From Amaranthus tricolor (Eukaryota; Streptophyta; Magnoliopsida; Caryophyllales; Amaranthaceae): DNA of 64,000 nucleotides. Both the position numbers and the translations under genes were made by a program. The notes below the pieces were generated by a model that was not told where the DNA came from, did no database searches, and worked only from the letters and a program-made list of their open reading frames with translations. The number at the start of each line of letters is the position of its first letter. Positions within the stretch are counted from its first letter, which is position 1. Location of the stretch: positions 19,727,837 through 19,791,836 of the forward strand of contig NC_080055.1 in the NCBI RefSeq assembly GCF_026212465.1, written 5' to 3'. Shown in pieces: positions 11,170 through 22,200 of the stretch.

Positions 11170-11521
11170 TCAACATTTGCTGCGGTTTTAGTATATTCGC
11201 AGCAATAAATGGGAAAAAGATTTGAAAAAAAAAAATACTAATTGCTGCGGTTTTTGTTTATTGACCGCAGCAAATACCCCATTCTACCGTTAACAATAGC
11301 AAAATTTTTTAAAAAAAAAGCATTTATTGCTGCGGTTGGCTAGGGCCCGCAGCAAATAACCTTAAATAGCCGTTAAATTTCATCAAAATTAAAAAAAAAA
11401 GCCTTAATTGCTGCGGTTGGCTAGGGCCCGCAGCAAATAACGTAATGCAACCGTTCAAATTCAGCAAAAATTAAAAAAGAAAGCCTTATTTGCTGCGGTT
11501 GGCTTGTGACCGCAGCAATAA
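11159..11521. repeat. CACTA 5' subterminal repeats (five hairpin units)
   Basis: Five units of TTGCTGCGGT ... CCGCAGCAA, roughly 11174-11211, 11241-11278, 11326-11362, 11405-11443 and 11488-11520. The two arms of each unit are inverted copies with a 10-17 bp loop such as TGGCTAGGG. Subterminal repeats of this kind are binding sites for the TNPA-type protein in En/Spm; that role is inferred here. Confidence 0.85.
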
Positions 11522-11983
11522 ACCGCATTGTACACTGCACGCTTCTTCAACTTCTCAAATTAATAAAGCCCGCCATTCTGATCTTTTCATTTCGCCATTC
11601 TCTTCTCACAAACCCATTGAAAATCCTCGACTCAAGCAATAAACGCACCATTTTCGCCATTCAACATTTCATTCTTCATCTTCATCTTCTTCTAAAAAAC
11701 ATAAAATCATTTCAAACCCACCATTATTGAAAAACACTCGAAAAAACTGAGTGATTGAGTGTTTCTTCAAACTTGTTCTTCATAATCTTCGAACACATAA
11801 TCTTCACAAACGTTTGCTTGCTGTTTCATTCGTGCATTTGCTTGTTCATCTGCGTGTGTGTGCATTCTTCAAAAGCGTTTGAAACCAAAGGCATTTGCTT
11901 GTTCATCTTCAAAACTCACGAATTAAGGTAGTATTTCTCTTTTTAATTTCAATAAGCATTGAAATATCTCATTGTTGCTTACT

Positions 11984-12057
11984 GTTCTTGTTGCTGGTCG
12001 CATTGCTTTGTTCTTGTTGCTGGTCGCATTGCTTTGTTCTTGTTGCTGGTCGCATTT
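11984..12057. repeat. 26-bp minisatellite, about 2.9 copies
   Basis: The unit GTTCTTGTTGCTGGTCGCAT plus TGCTTT occurs at 11984, 12010 and 12036 with no differences, so it is recent. It sits in the CACTA 5' leader. Confidence 0.9.
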
Positions 12058-12256
12058 AATGTCAAAACCCTTCTGTTCTTGTTGCTTTGTTCTAATGTAG
12101 ATCATGATCAAAACAAAGAAATGAAAATATCGTTTAGAGATAGGTATGGTCTGTATGATATGTATGATATGGGCTAAATGATCTGTATGATATGGTCATC
12201 TTATTTTAGAGATAGGATTGCATATAAAATATCATTTATCCAATCTTGATGAAAAA

Positions 12257-13015
<759 letters not shown>

Positions 13016-13439
13016 TATTGTGAATTACGTTTAGATGATAGATACTACTTACTAGATAGACTATGGCATGTATTGTGAATTGGTTATAGTTGTGTTAGAG
13101 AACTACCCACTTGTGATCATCGTAGAATTAAAAGGGTCGAGGGAATGAACGATATATTAGTGCAACTTGAACTTTGTTAATGATAAGTAGACTATGAAAT
13201 GTATTGTGATTTGTTTAAGGTTAAGTTAGTAAGCTTCTCACCATCGTTATTTTCACTTGGAAAAGTTAGAGTAAATATGTTTTTAGGAATGTGGTTTGTT
13301 GTTTATTATTTATATTGTGGTTTGTGGTTTGTTAATTAATTATTAGCATATTTAGTAAATATGTTTATTATAAATAAGTATATATGTTTAAAAGTTGTGT
13401 ATTAATTTTGTTTTGAATCAATTAATCACACCAATTAGG

Positions 13440-16400
13440 ATGACAAACGATCGTTCTTGGATGTATGGAAGCATTGAATCGTCGGAATTTATTGATGGCG
13501 TATTAGAATTTTGTAGTATTGCGGTTGAACATCAAGTTAGGACGGGGGGAGTTGGTTTTTATTGCCCATGTGTCAGTTGTGGCAATGTATCAAAGGTAGA
13601 TAGTGTTGATATCCTTAGGGAGCACATACTTCGACGTGGGTTTAGGCCTCAATATCATGTTTGGGTTTGGCATGGTGAGGAGGGAGTTTACAAAGAGAAA
13701 AGTGTTGTTGAGGACGTCAATAATGTGGCCGATGTCAATGAGGATGTAGTAGATCATGTTGATGGGTATGAGACAGATGAAGAGAATGTCGATGAGGATG
13801 TGGATCGTGTTGATGAGATGATGGAGGGAGTCGAGGATGAGTTAGGAAAACGTCATCGTGTTTTTGACTTGTTGACAGAGGCTTCTCAAAAGCCTTTGTA
13901 CCCTGGATGTACAAAGTTCACCAAACTAACAGCAGTGTTGACAATTTTCAACAATAAGTCAAAGTTCAATTGGAGTGACGCTAGTTTCACAATGTTATTA
14001 GAAGCGTTAGGTGAGTTGCTTCCTGAGGGAAATGAACTTCCAAAGTCGACATATTATGCCAAAAAGCTCATGTGTCCTTTCGGCTTAGAGTACCAGAAGA
14101 TTCATGCGTGTCCGAATGATTGTGTGTTGTATCGGAATGAAAACAAGAACTTAGAAGAGTGTCCTAGGTGTGGGTTATCGCGCTACAAGCGTAAAGGGGC
14201 TCGGGATGCTAAAGGGCCCCCGGCTAAGGTATTGTGGTATCTTCCAATAATACCTAGATTCAAGCGCTTGTTTTCTATAAAGAAAGATGCGTTAAATTTG
14301 AGGTGGCATGCAGATAGGGTGAAGAAAGGTTACTTGCTCACACATCCATCTGATTCTCCGGAGTGGAAGAGTATTGATAGGTTGCATAAGACTTTTGGGG
14401 ATGAGGTTCGTAATTTAAGGCTCGGACTGTGTACGGATGGAATGAACCCGTTCGGCAATCTTAGTTCTCAACATAGTACTTGGCCGGTACTTTTAGTGAT
14501 CTATAATTTGCCACCTTGGTTGTGTATGAAGCGTAAGTACATAATGCTTTCGCTTCTTATCTCGGGTCCTAAACAACCTGGCAATGACATAGATGTGTAT
14601 CTTGCACCTCTCGTTGAGGATTTGAGAAAGATGTGGGATGAAGGCGTTTCAGTGTTTGATGCATATGCTAATGAGGAGTTCACCTTGCGTGCAATGCTTT
14701 TATGCACTGTTAATGATTTTCCGGCATATGGCAACTTATCGGGGTATAAGAACAAAAGGAAGAAAGCATGCCCGATATGTATCGATGACATGGAATCCAC
14801 GTGGATTCCTAAGTGCAAACACGTATTCATGCACCATCGAAAGTTCCTCCCACGAGACCACCAATATCGTAAGAAGAAGAAGTTGTTCAATGGGGAGGTT
14901 GAGGACCGTGTAGCTCGTCGACCGTTGACCGGTTATGAGGTTTATGAACAGGTTAAGGGAGTTGAGACTGTATTTGGTAAAACGGGGCAAGTGCAAGGAG
15001 GTGAAGGCCGATTATGGAAAAAAGAATCAATCTTTTGGAAGCTTCCATATTGGAGAGATCTACAGGTTAGGCATTGTCTTGACGTTATGCATATAGAGAA
15101 AAATGTATGCGATGCCATACTCGGGACTCTCATGAACATTCCGGGTAAGACAAAAGATGTTAGGGCCGTGCGAGATTGGTTTGAATGTAAGGGTCTTCGT
15201 CCGGAGTTGTGGGCACATGTTAAGGTGAGTAAGAAAAGAAATAGAGCTGATGATGAAGTTAGTGACAATAAGAAGAAGATGCTTAATGACAAAGTTTATT
15301 TGCCTCCAGCTTGCTACACATTGTCCAAAGCAGAGAAGCGGACATTTTGTGAGTGTTTGTATGGCATTAAGGTTCCGTCTGGGTACTCATCCAACATGAA
15401 GAGATTTGTTAGCCTAAATGGTGAGCTGAAGTTGGGAAGCATGAAATCTCACGATTGCCATGTAATGATGCAAGTGTTCTTACCAATTGCAATCCGTGGA
15501 ATACTGCCAAAACATGTGAGATATGCTATTACCGAACTATGTTCGTTCTTCAACACAATTTGTAGTAAAGTTCTTGATCCCTTTAAACTTGATGCACTTC
15601 AACTCGACGTGATTGTAACTTTATGCAAGTTTGAGATGTATTTTCCACCTTCTTTCTTTGACATAATGGTTCATCTTATTGTCCATCTCGTTCGTGAGAT
15701 CAAACTTTTGGGTCCAGTTTTTTTAAGGTGGTGTTATCCTTTTGAAAGACACATGGGTGTTTTACAAAACAAGGTGAGGAATCCAGCACAACCCGAGGGG
15801 AGTATGATTCAAGGCACTGTGAGCGATGAGATTAGTAACTTTATAGCCGAGTATTTGGCCATGGCTAAGCCTATTGGACTTCCCACCTCTAGACATGAAG
15901 CAAGGCTTGAGGGAAAAGGAACAATTGGCTCCAAATCGGTCACACCTCCTCGAGAAAGCCTTCTACAAGCACACTTGTATGTGTTGCATCATATTCCGGA
16001 AGTTCATCCTTTTTTGAGTGAGCATTTTGATATATTGCGCGCAAAACATCCTTCTAAAGGGGATAGGGCATTGATGCAGTTGCATAACAAGACGTTTATT
16101 AATTGGTTTCATAATCGAGTAATATCCGAAGAACTCAAGGGTGTATCCGAAATTGTTAAGTGGTTAGCTTTTGGTCCTCGTGATGATGTCAACAAATATG
16201 AGGGTTACGATGTCAATGGCTTCACATTTTGGACTGAGGGTCAAGACAAGAAGTCATTATATCTACAGAATAGTGGGGTTTCTATTTTGGCGTCATCTAT
16301 ATTTTACGCGAGTGCGAAGGATCAAGCGCCGGTTGATGCTAAATTGGTATACTACGGGCGGGTACATGAAATATGGGAGCTTGACTACTCTACTTTCAAT

Positions 16401-16763
16401 ATTGGTCTTTTCAAATGTAAGTGGGTAGATAATAATCGACGATGCAAAAAAAATGACGACCCTTGTGGATTCACTCTTGTAGACTTAGCTCGTTTGCGTG
16501 ATAGTGAGGAGCCATTCATACTAGCCACACAAGCCAAGCAAGTATTCTACATTGTAGACCCGTCTGATAAAAAATGGTCTATTGTTGTACCGGGAAAAAG
16601 AAGCATTCTTGGTATAGGTGATGTTGAGGATGAGGAAGAATATGAAGCTTTTGAAGACTCCCCTCCCTTTATCAATCCAATATCAGTGGATCAAGATGAT
16701 GTAGATGATGTAGATGTTGGTTATATGCGTGTAGATCACACGGAAGGAATACATTTGAATTAA
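13440..16763 (+). CDS. TNP2: TNP2-type CACTA transposase, intact frame
   Basis: Catalytic transposase of the CACTA/En-Spm superfamily (TNPD in maize Spm), which cuts the element at its TIRs. One uninterrupted 1107-codon frame. I chose the ATG at 13440 because MTNDRSWMYG is the usual family start; the open frame before it has only non-ATG starts. Order: Transpos_assoc-like region (residues 5-80, with CPCVSCGN and ILRRGF), acidic linker (about 95-140), TNP2 core (about 185-560, with CPRCGLSRY, CTDGMNPFG, NDFPAYGNLSG, DVMHIEKNVCDAI), DUF4218-like region (about 690-800, MVHLIVHLVREI and CYPFERHMG), DUF4216-like region (about 965-1000, YYGRVHEIWELDY) and an acidic tail. Asp333, Asp426 and Glu553 are candidate catalytic residues; this is inference from motif conservation. 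No stops or frameshifts. Confidence 0.95.
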   Translation: MTNDRSWMYGSIESSEFIDGVLEFCSIAVEHQVRTGGVGFYCPCVSCGNVSKVDSVDILREHILRRGFRPQYHVWVWHGEEGVYKEKSVVEDVNNVADVNEDVVDHVDGYETDEENVDEDVDRVDEMMEGVEDELGKRHRVFDLLTEASQKPLYPGCTKFTKLTAVLTIFNNKSKFNWSDASFTMLLEALGELLPEGNELPKSTYYAKKLMCPFGLEYQKIHACPNDCVLYRNENKNLEECPRCGLSRYKRKGARDAKGPPAKVLWYLPIIPRFKRLFSIKKDALNLRWHADRVKKGYLLTHPSDSPEWKSIDRLHKTFGDEVRNLRLGLCTDGMNPFGNLSSQHSTWPVLLVIYNLPPWLCMKRKYIMLSLLISGPKQPGNDIDVYLAPLVEDLRKMWDEGVSVFDAYANEEFTLRAMLLCTVNDFPAYGNLSGYKNKRKKACPICIDDMESTWIPKCKHVFMHHRKFLPRDHQYRKKKKLFNGEVEDRVARRPLTGYEVYEQVKGVETVFGKTGQVQGGEGRLWKKESIFWKLPYWRDLQVRHCLDVMHIEKNVCDAILGTLMNIPGKTKDVRAVRDWFECKGLRPELWAHVKVSKKRNRADDEVSDNKKKMLNDKVYLPPACYTLSKAEKRTFCECLYGIKVPSGYSSNMKRFVSLNGELKLGSMKSHDCHVMMQVFLPIAIRGILPKHVRYAITELCSFFNTICSKVLDPFKLDALQLDVIVTLCKFEMYFPPSFFDIMVHLIVHLVREIKLLGPVFLRWCYPFERHMGVLQNKVRNPAQPEGSMIQGTVSDEISNFIAEYLAMAKPIGLPTSRHEARLEGKGTIGSKSVTPPRESLLQAHLYVLHHIPEVHPFLSEHFDILRAKHPSKGDRALMQLHNKTFINWFHNRVISEELKGVSEIVKWLAFGPRDDVNKYEGYDVNGFTFWTEGQDKKSLYLQNSGVSILASSIFYASAKDQAPVDAKLVYYGRVHEIWELDYSTFNIGLFKCKWVDNNRRCKKNDDPCGFTLVDLARLRDSEEPFILATQAKQVFYIVDPSDKKWSIVVPGKRSILGIGDVEDEEEYEAFEDSPPFINPISVDQDDVDDVDVGYMRVDHTEGIHLN

Positions 16764-16785
16764 GTGATTCACAAGGTATGAATTT

Positions 16786-16912
16786 AAAGCTTTTAAAAGT
16801 TTTTTTGGCGCTTGGTTTGTTTTGCATGAAACTTTGCACAGAACACTTATTTGTTATATATTATTGTGTTGAACGTATGTATTAGAATTGTAAATCATAG
16901 TCATATTCTTAA
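16786..16912 (+). repeat. Single diverged copy of the satellite 169-bp unit
   Basis: In the spacer between the two CACTA genes. GGTTTGTTTTGCATGAAAC, TATATTATTGTGTTGAA, TTAGAATTG and ATCATAGTCATATTCT follow each other in the same order and spacing as in the satellite subrepeat. The GCTTTTAAAAGTTTTTTTGG before it matches the end of a preceding unit. It is not tandem here and may be the seed or a sister copy of the satellite. Confidence 0.8.
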
Positions 16913-16972
16913 TATTACTTAGCTTATGTTCTAATATATTTCTATTCATACTCTTTCAGGTACTGATATATA

Positions 16973-19228
16973 ATGCATCTATTCAGAGACGAAATTGTCC
17001 CCGAGATTGAGACCTTGGATAATGAGCATCGTAGTTACGACAGTGAAGAGGACCAAATTGTGAGATTCGAGCGTATGGCTGAAGACGCTCCACCTCTAGA
17101 CAATGATTTTGAGACTGAAGACGCCCCACCAATGGATGCTCCCACTACCAGTAAGAAAAGAAAAGGGCGAGGTCCTACGAAAAACCTCAAAGTCACGGAA
17201 CCAATGCATTTGGAATACAATGCATTGGGTCAACCCTGCGGAAAATGGCGTAGGCAATATGGAAAACAAGTGGGCCTATGTATCCGCAAGATTTCCATAT
17301 TGCACGCATGGAACGAGGTTCCAGAGGGTTTGAAAAACTCTCTATGGAATGATACTGTGGTAAGCAACTTTACTATTTTTACTCATTTAGTTTCATTTTA
17401 AAATTAATTTAATTGACAGTAACAAATATAAATTTTTTTTGTAGAATCTTTTCCACATCGAGAGCGATGAGGACAAGAAGAATGTGTTTCTTTCAGCTGT
17501 TGCTGAAAGATTCAGAGATTTCAAATCCAAGCTAGTAACTGGCTGGATTACGAAGACCCGTGCCCGTACGACCAAAAAGGTCAAAACGGGAAACGAAGGT
17601 GGAGAGCAAGCACCTTCGAAGATGCCCTACGAAATATGGGGTCACATATCGAAGAGGGATTGGGAGGCCTTTGTTGCCAAAAGAACAACTCCCATAGAAG
17701 TTGTAAGTATTTCATATTATATTATAGTTTATCAATTTGAATTTAATTCTTTTGATTCAGTCATTAAACTAATACATGACATTCGATTTCTATTGATTAA
17801 TTAGGAAAAGCGTGGTAAAGCTTCAGATTCTGCAAGCAAAAGGAAGTTTTACCATCGCTTAGGCCAGAAAACGTACGATGAGGTCCGAAAAGAGTGGGTG
17901 GATGCGGGTTTATACCCCAATCAAAGTTCATCCACACCCTCATCTACGACTACCTCCGCATCCGTAAATACTCTTGCTGGAGATCGGGTGCGTGATTGGT
18001 ATTGCGGGCTTCATTCTCGAGATGCAAGTGGTAAATTTACCATTAATGATCCGGGAACGAAGAAGGTTGCTGATGCTGTGGTGAGTTTTGAAATTATTAA
18101 GTATATTCTTCATTTGTTTTGTATTCTTTGGCTTTGATGTACTTATACTAATTACTATATATGTCACTTTTTATTTGAACAGATGGGCTGGAAGGAAAAA
18201 GAAGCTACGGGGGAGTTCACCCCAAAAGGCAATGTTGACGCATTGCATATGGTCTTAGGGAAAGACCACAGTGGGCGGGTAGTCGGAAAAGGAGGCGTCC
18301 GCGTGGGGTTACAGAAGGCATTCGGCAAAGAGTGTGTTGCTACTCAATCCCGAACGGCACTGCGGGAAGAAGCAGCAACCCTCCGAGCGGAGATTACGAA
18401 GGACGTTCTCGCGAAGTTGGCCACCGTGTTGCAAAAGATGGGTGCATCCATTGTGGACTTGGCAAACCTGATTGTCGAGGATCAGGGAAGTCAACATGGG
18501 GATTCTGACGCTTTGGTCGAGCCAACACCCGAGCCCATTACCCCCGTAGCACCCCAGCTCTTTACTAATACCCCCGTTGCTCAAAATCCGGAGCCAACTC
18601 CGGTGCCAGTGCTACAGGTACATAGTATTTAAATATATAAGCACTTATTAATTTAAATTGCAACGCGTAATTAAAATTTTATTATGATGCTTATTATACT
18701 AAACGACACAATTTTCAGGAGGCGACTCCTTGTTCTCTTTTGCTGCCTCAGTTAGGTGTTGCTAGTGATGGCGACTTAACTGAGGTTGCATATGGTATGG
18801 CACAGCCAAATAAAGAGGGCCAAACAGTGCATTCAGTGCCTGTTACAAGTGGCCACATCAGTGTGGCCGTGGAGACTATTGTAAAGGGGTTTGAAGATTT
18901 CTCACTCCCAATTCCAATGCCAGCATGGAGCCTTGAGAAACTATCAGACGCCCTACGTAGTTTCGTCACATGGCCATATGCTTGGGTCCGATTCACTAAC
19001 ACGGTAAGAATCATTTGTACCTTATTTATTTTTATTTTTTAATTGCATGCTCACACTAATTTAATTTTTATTTATAAATTGAAATAGCAAAAGAGTCCAA
19101 AGGGATCTTGTAGAGAGGTCGGTTCCTCAGCAAAGGTGTCGACTGGGTCAAAGTCGATGCCAAGCACTCCAATTTTGACTGATGAGGAGCTAAAAGATCT
19201 CTCTCAAGATTGCAAATGGCTGCATTAA
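16973..19228 (+). CDS. CACTA second gene, N-terminal part: Ptta/En-Spm (Transposase_24-like) protein
   Basis: Likely TNPA-type accessory protein of the element, expected to bind subterminal repeats. Exons: 16973-17359, 17445-17702, 17805-18080, 18183-18617, 18719-19003, 19088-19389. All borders are GT-AG and the frame stays open across them. Residues 1-60 are acidic, with a basic SKKRKGRGPTK patch. The Transposase_24-like region spans about residues 70-300 (WRRQYGKQVG, IWGHISKRDWEAFVAKR, FYHRLGQKTYDEV, KEWVDAG). A helical region (ALREEAATLRAEITKDVL) may be a coiled coil, followed by a Pro-rich stretch. A TAA at 19226-19228 ends it at 593 aa, before the protease domain. It starts 209 bp after the TNP2 stop. 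Confidence 0.85.
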
Positions 19229-22200
19229 TGTGCATCTCGCATAAGTGAGGAGGACCCAATCATGTTGCCCCTGCTGAAGGAGCAATACTGCTTTTCAGAA
19301 GACCCATATGTAATTATTGGTCCTAGTGACATCGGGCAATTTTTGAGAGGAGAGATGCTGAACGTAGCTCTTTTCCATGTCTACATGAGGTGATGTTCAT
19401 TATCTTACAAGTTAGGCATTGTTGTTTAATTGTTTTAATGACCGAATTACTAACAAAATTCTCTTATTTGTGAGTTTAGTGCGGTTTACGAGGAGGTAAA
19501 TTCTTGCGAACCTCCAATAAAAATTGGATGGTTTTGTCCGGAGACGATTTCGGGTAGTAAATGTAGAAATGATCCAGATGTCGTCAGAGCATACATTGAG
19601 ACTGCTTTGACTAATTCTCTTGCATGTAAACACACATTCATTCTGGCTCCATATTGGGAAGAGTAAGTTTTATTTTTGAAATTGAACTTAAATTTTGATT
19701 TTTAAAGTCACCTAATCTCTAATTTGTTGATTTTAAATTTGTGTTTGTAGTTTGCATTGGATACTTCTGATCATATGTCCTTTAACGAACACCGTGCACG
19801 TCTTCGACTCATTACAAAAACCTAACAGCCTACCTCGCAACACAAGATTCAAAGCATTGTTGAATGCGTACGTAATATTAATTATTTTACCAATTTGATT
19901 TAATTAAGTGTTATATATATATATATAAATGGTATTACTTTTCCCATGCGTTTCAGCGCAATGAAAAGAGTGCGTGGACAAATGGGATCTACATCCAGAG
20001 CCACATTTCCAAAATGGATAGCAAGAAAGGTACACAAATTCGATTTTATGGGTTTTGTATAGGTTTTGTCAAATGATCATGAAAAGAACACGAAACAACC
20101 ACAAACACTTAAACATAATTCTGATGTAGCAAACTGTCGACCAGCCCTCCTTCGGCTCAGCTTCTTGGAGTCCACGGGGATTGTTAGAATGGTTTTAGGA
20201 CCTTGATAGCTAGATCCAAGTACCAAGATTCCATTTCCACTTTAGCCAAGGTCCTGGATGCATAGGTTTGGTCTCCACGTGTCGTGCAAGGTGGTCTGGT
20301 CACTAGTTTGATGCTGTCAATTTCGCGTTTTTATTTGTCAATTTCGCGCGTAAAGTAGGTCAAACATGGTTTGTTATGCACGAAACTTGGCACACAACAC
20401 TATTTGGCATATATTATTGTGTTGAAATGGTTAGAATTGATAATAATAGTCATATGCTAGAAATTAGAAGTTAAGTTGCAATTTTATGCGTTTTTAAGCG
20501 TTTTTGTCCATTTCGCGCGTAAAATAGGTCAAACATGGTTTGTTATGCACGAAAATTGGCACACAACACTATTTAGCATATATTATTGTGTTGAAATGGT
20601 TAGAATTGATAATAATAGTCATATGCTAGAAAATAGAAGTTAAGTTGCGATTTTATGCGTTTTTAAGCGTTTTTGTGAATTTCGCGCGTAAAGTACTCAA
20701 ACATGGTTTTGATGCGAAACCGGGGCTGATTAAGGCCTTGGTTATGCAAGGATTAATGTTGTGCGTAAGCTTTGATTAATGACACAGTCAAAAACTACAA
20801 ATGATCATGAAAAGAACACGAAACAACCACAAACACTTAAACATAATTCTGATTTAGCAAACTGTCGACCAGCCCTCCTTCGGCTCAGCTTCTAGGAGTC
20901 CACGGGGATTGTTAGAATGGTTTTAGGACCTTGATATCTAGATCCAAGTACCAAGATTCCATTTCCACTTTAGCCTAGGTCCTGGATGCATAGGTTTGGT
21001 CTCCACGTGTCGTGCAAGGTGGTCTGGTCACTAGTTTGATGCTGTCAATTTCGCGTTTTTATTTGTCAATTTCGCGCGTAAAGTAGGTCAAACATGGTTT
21101 GTTATGCACGAAACTTGGCACACAACACTATTTGGCATATATTATTGTGTTGAAATGGTTAGAATTGATAATAATAGTCATATGCTAGAAATTAGAAGTT
21201 AAGTTGCGATTTTAAGCGTTTTTAAGCGTTTTTGTCCATTTCGCGCGTAAAGTAGGTCAAACATGGTTTGTTATGCACGAAACTTGGTACACATCACTAT
21301 TTGGCATATATTATTGTGTTGAAATGGTTATACTTGATAATAATAGTCATATGCTAGAAATTAGAAGTTAAGTTGCGATTTTATGCGTTTTTAAGCGTTT
21401 TTGTGAATTTCGCGCGTAAAGTACTCAAACATGGTTTAGATGCGAAACCGGGGCTGATTAAGGCCTTGGTTATGCAAGGATTAATGTTGTGCGTAAGCTT
21501 TGATTAATGACACAGTCAAAAACTACAAATGATCATGAAAAGAACACGAAACAACCACAAACACTTAAACATAATTCTGATTTAGCAAACTGTCGACCAG
21601 CCTTCTTTCGGCTCAGCTTCTAGGAGTCCACGGGGATTGTTAGAATGGTTTTAGGACCTTGATAGCTAGATCCAAGTACCAAGATTCCATTTCCACTTTC
21701 GCCTAGGTCCTGGATGCATAGGTTTGGTCTCCACGTGTCGTGCAAGGTGGTCTAGTCACTAGTTTGATGCTGTCAATTTCGCGTTTTTATTTGTCAATTT
21801 CGCGCGTAAAGTAGGTCAAACATGGTTTGTTATGCACGAAACTTGGCACACAACACTATTTGGCATATATTATTGTGTTGAAATGGTTAGACTTGATAAT
21901 AATAGTCATATGCTAGAAATTAGAAGTTAAGTTGCGATTTTATGCGTTTTTAAGCATTTTTGTCCATTTCGCGCGTAAAGTAGGTCAAACATGGTTTGTT
22001 ATGCACGAAACTTGGTACACAACACTATTTGGCATATATTATTGTGTTGAAATGGTTATACTTGATAATAAGAGTCATATGCTATAAATTAGAAGTTAAG
22101 TTGCGATTTTATGCGTTTTTAAGTGTTTTTGTGAATTTCGCGCGTAAAGTACTCAAACATGGTTTTGATGCGAAACCGGGGCTGATTAAGACCTTGGTTA

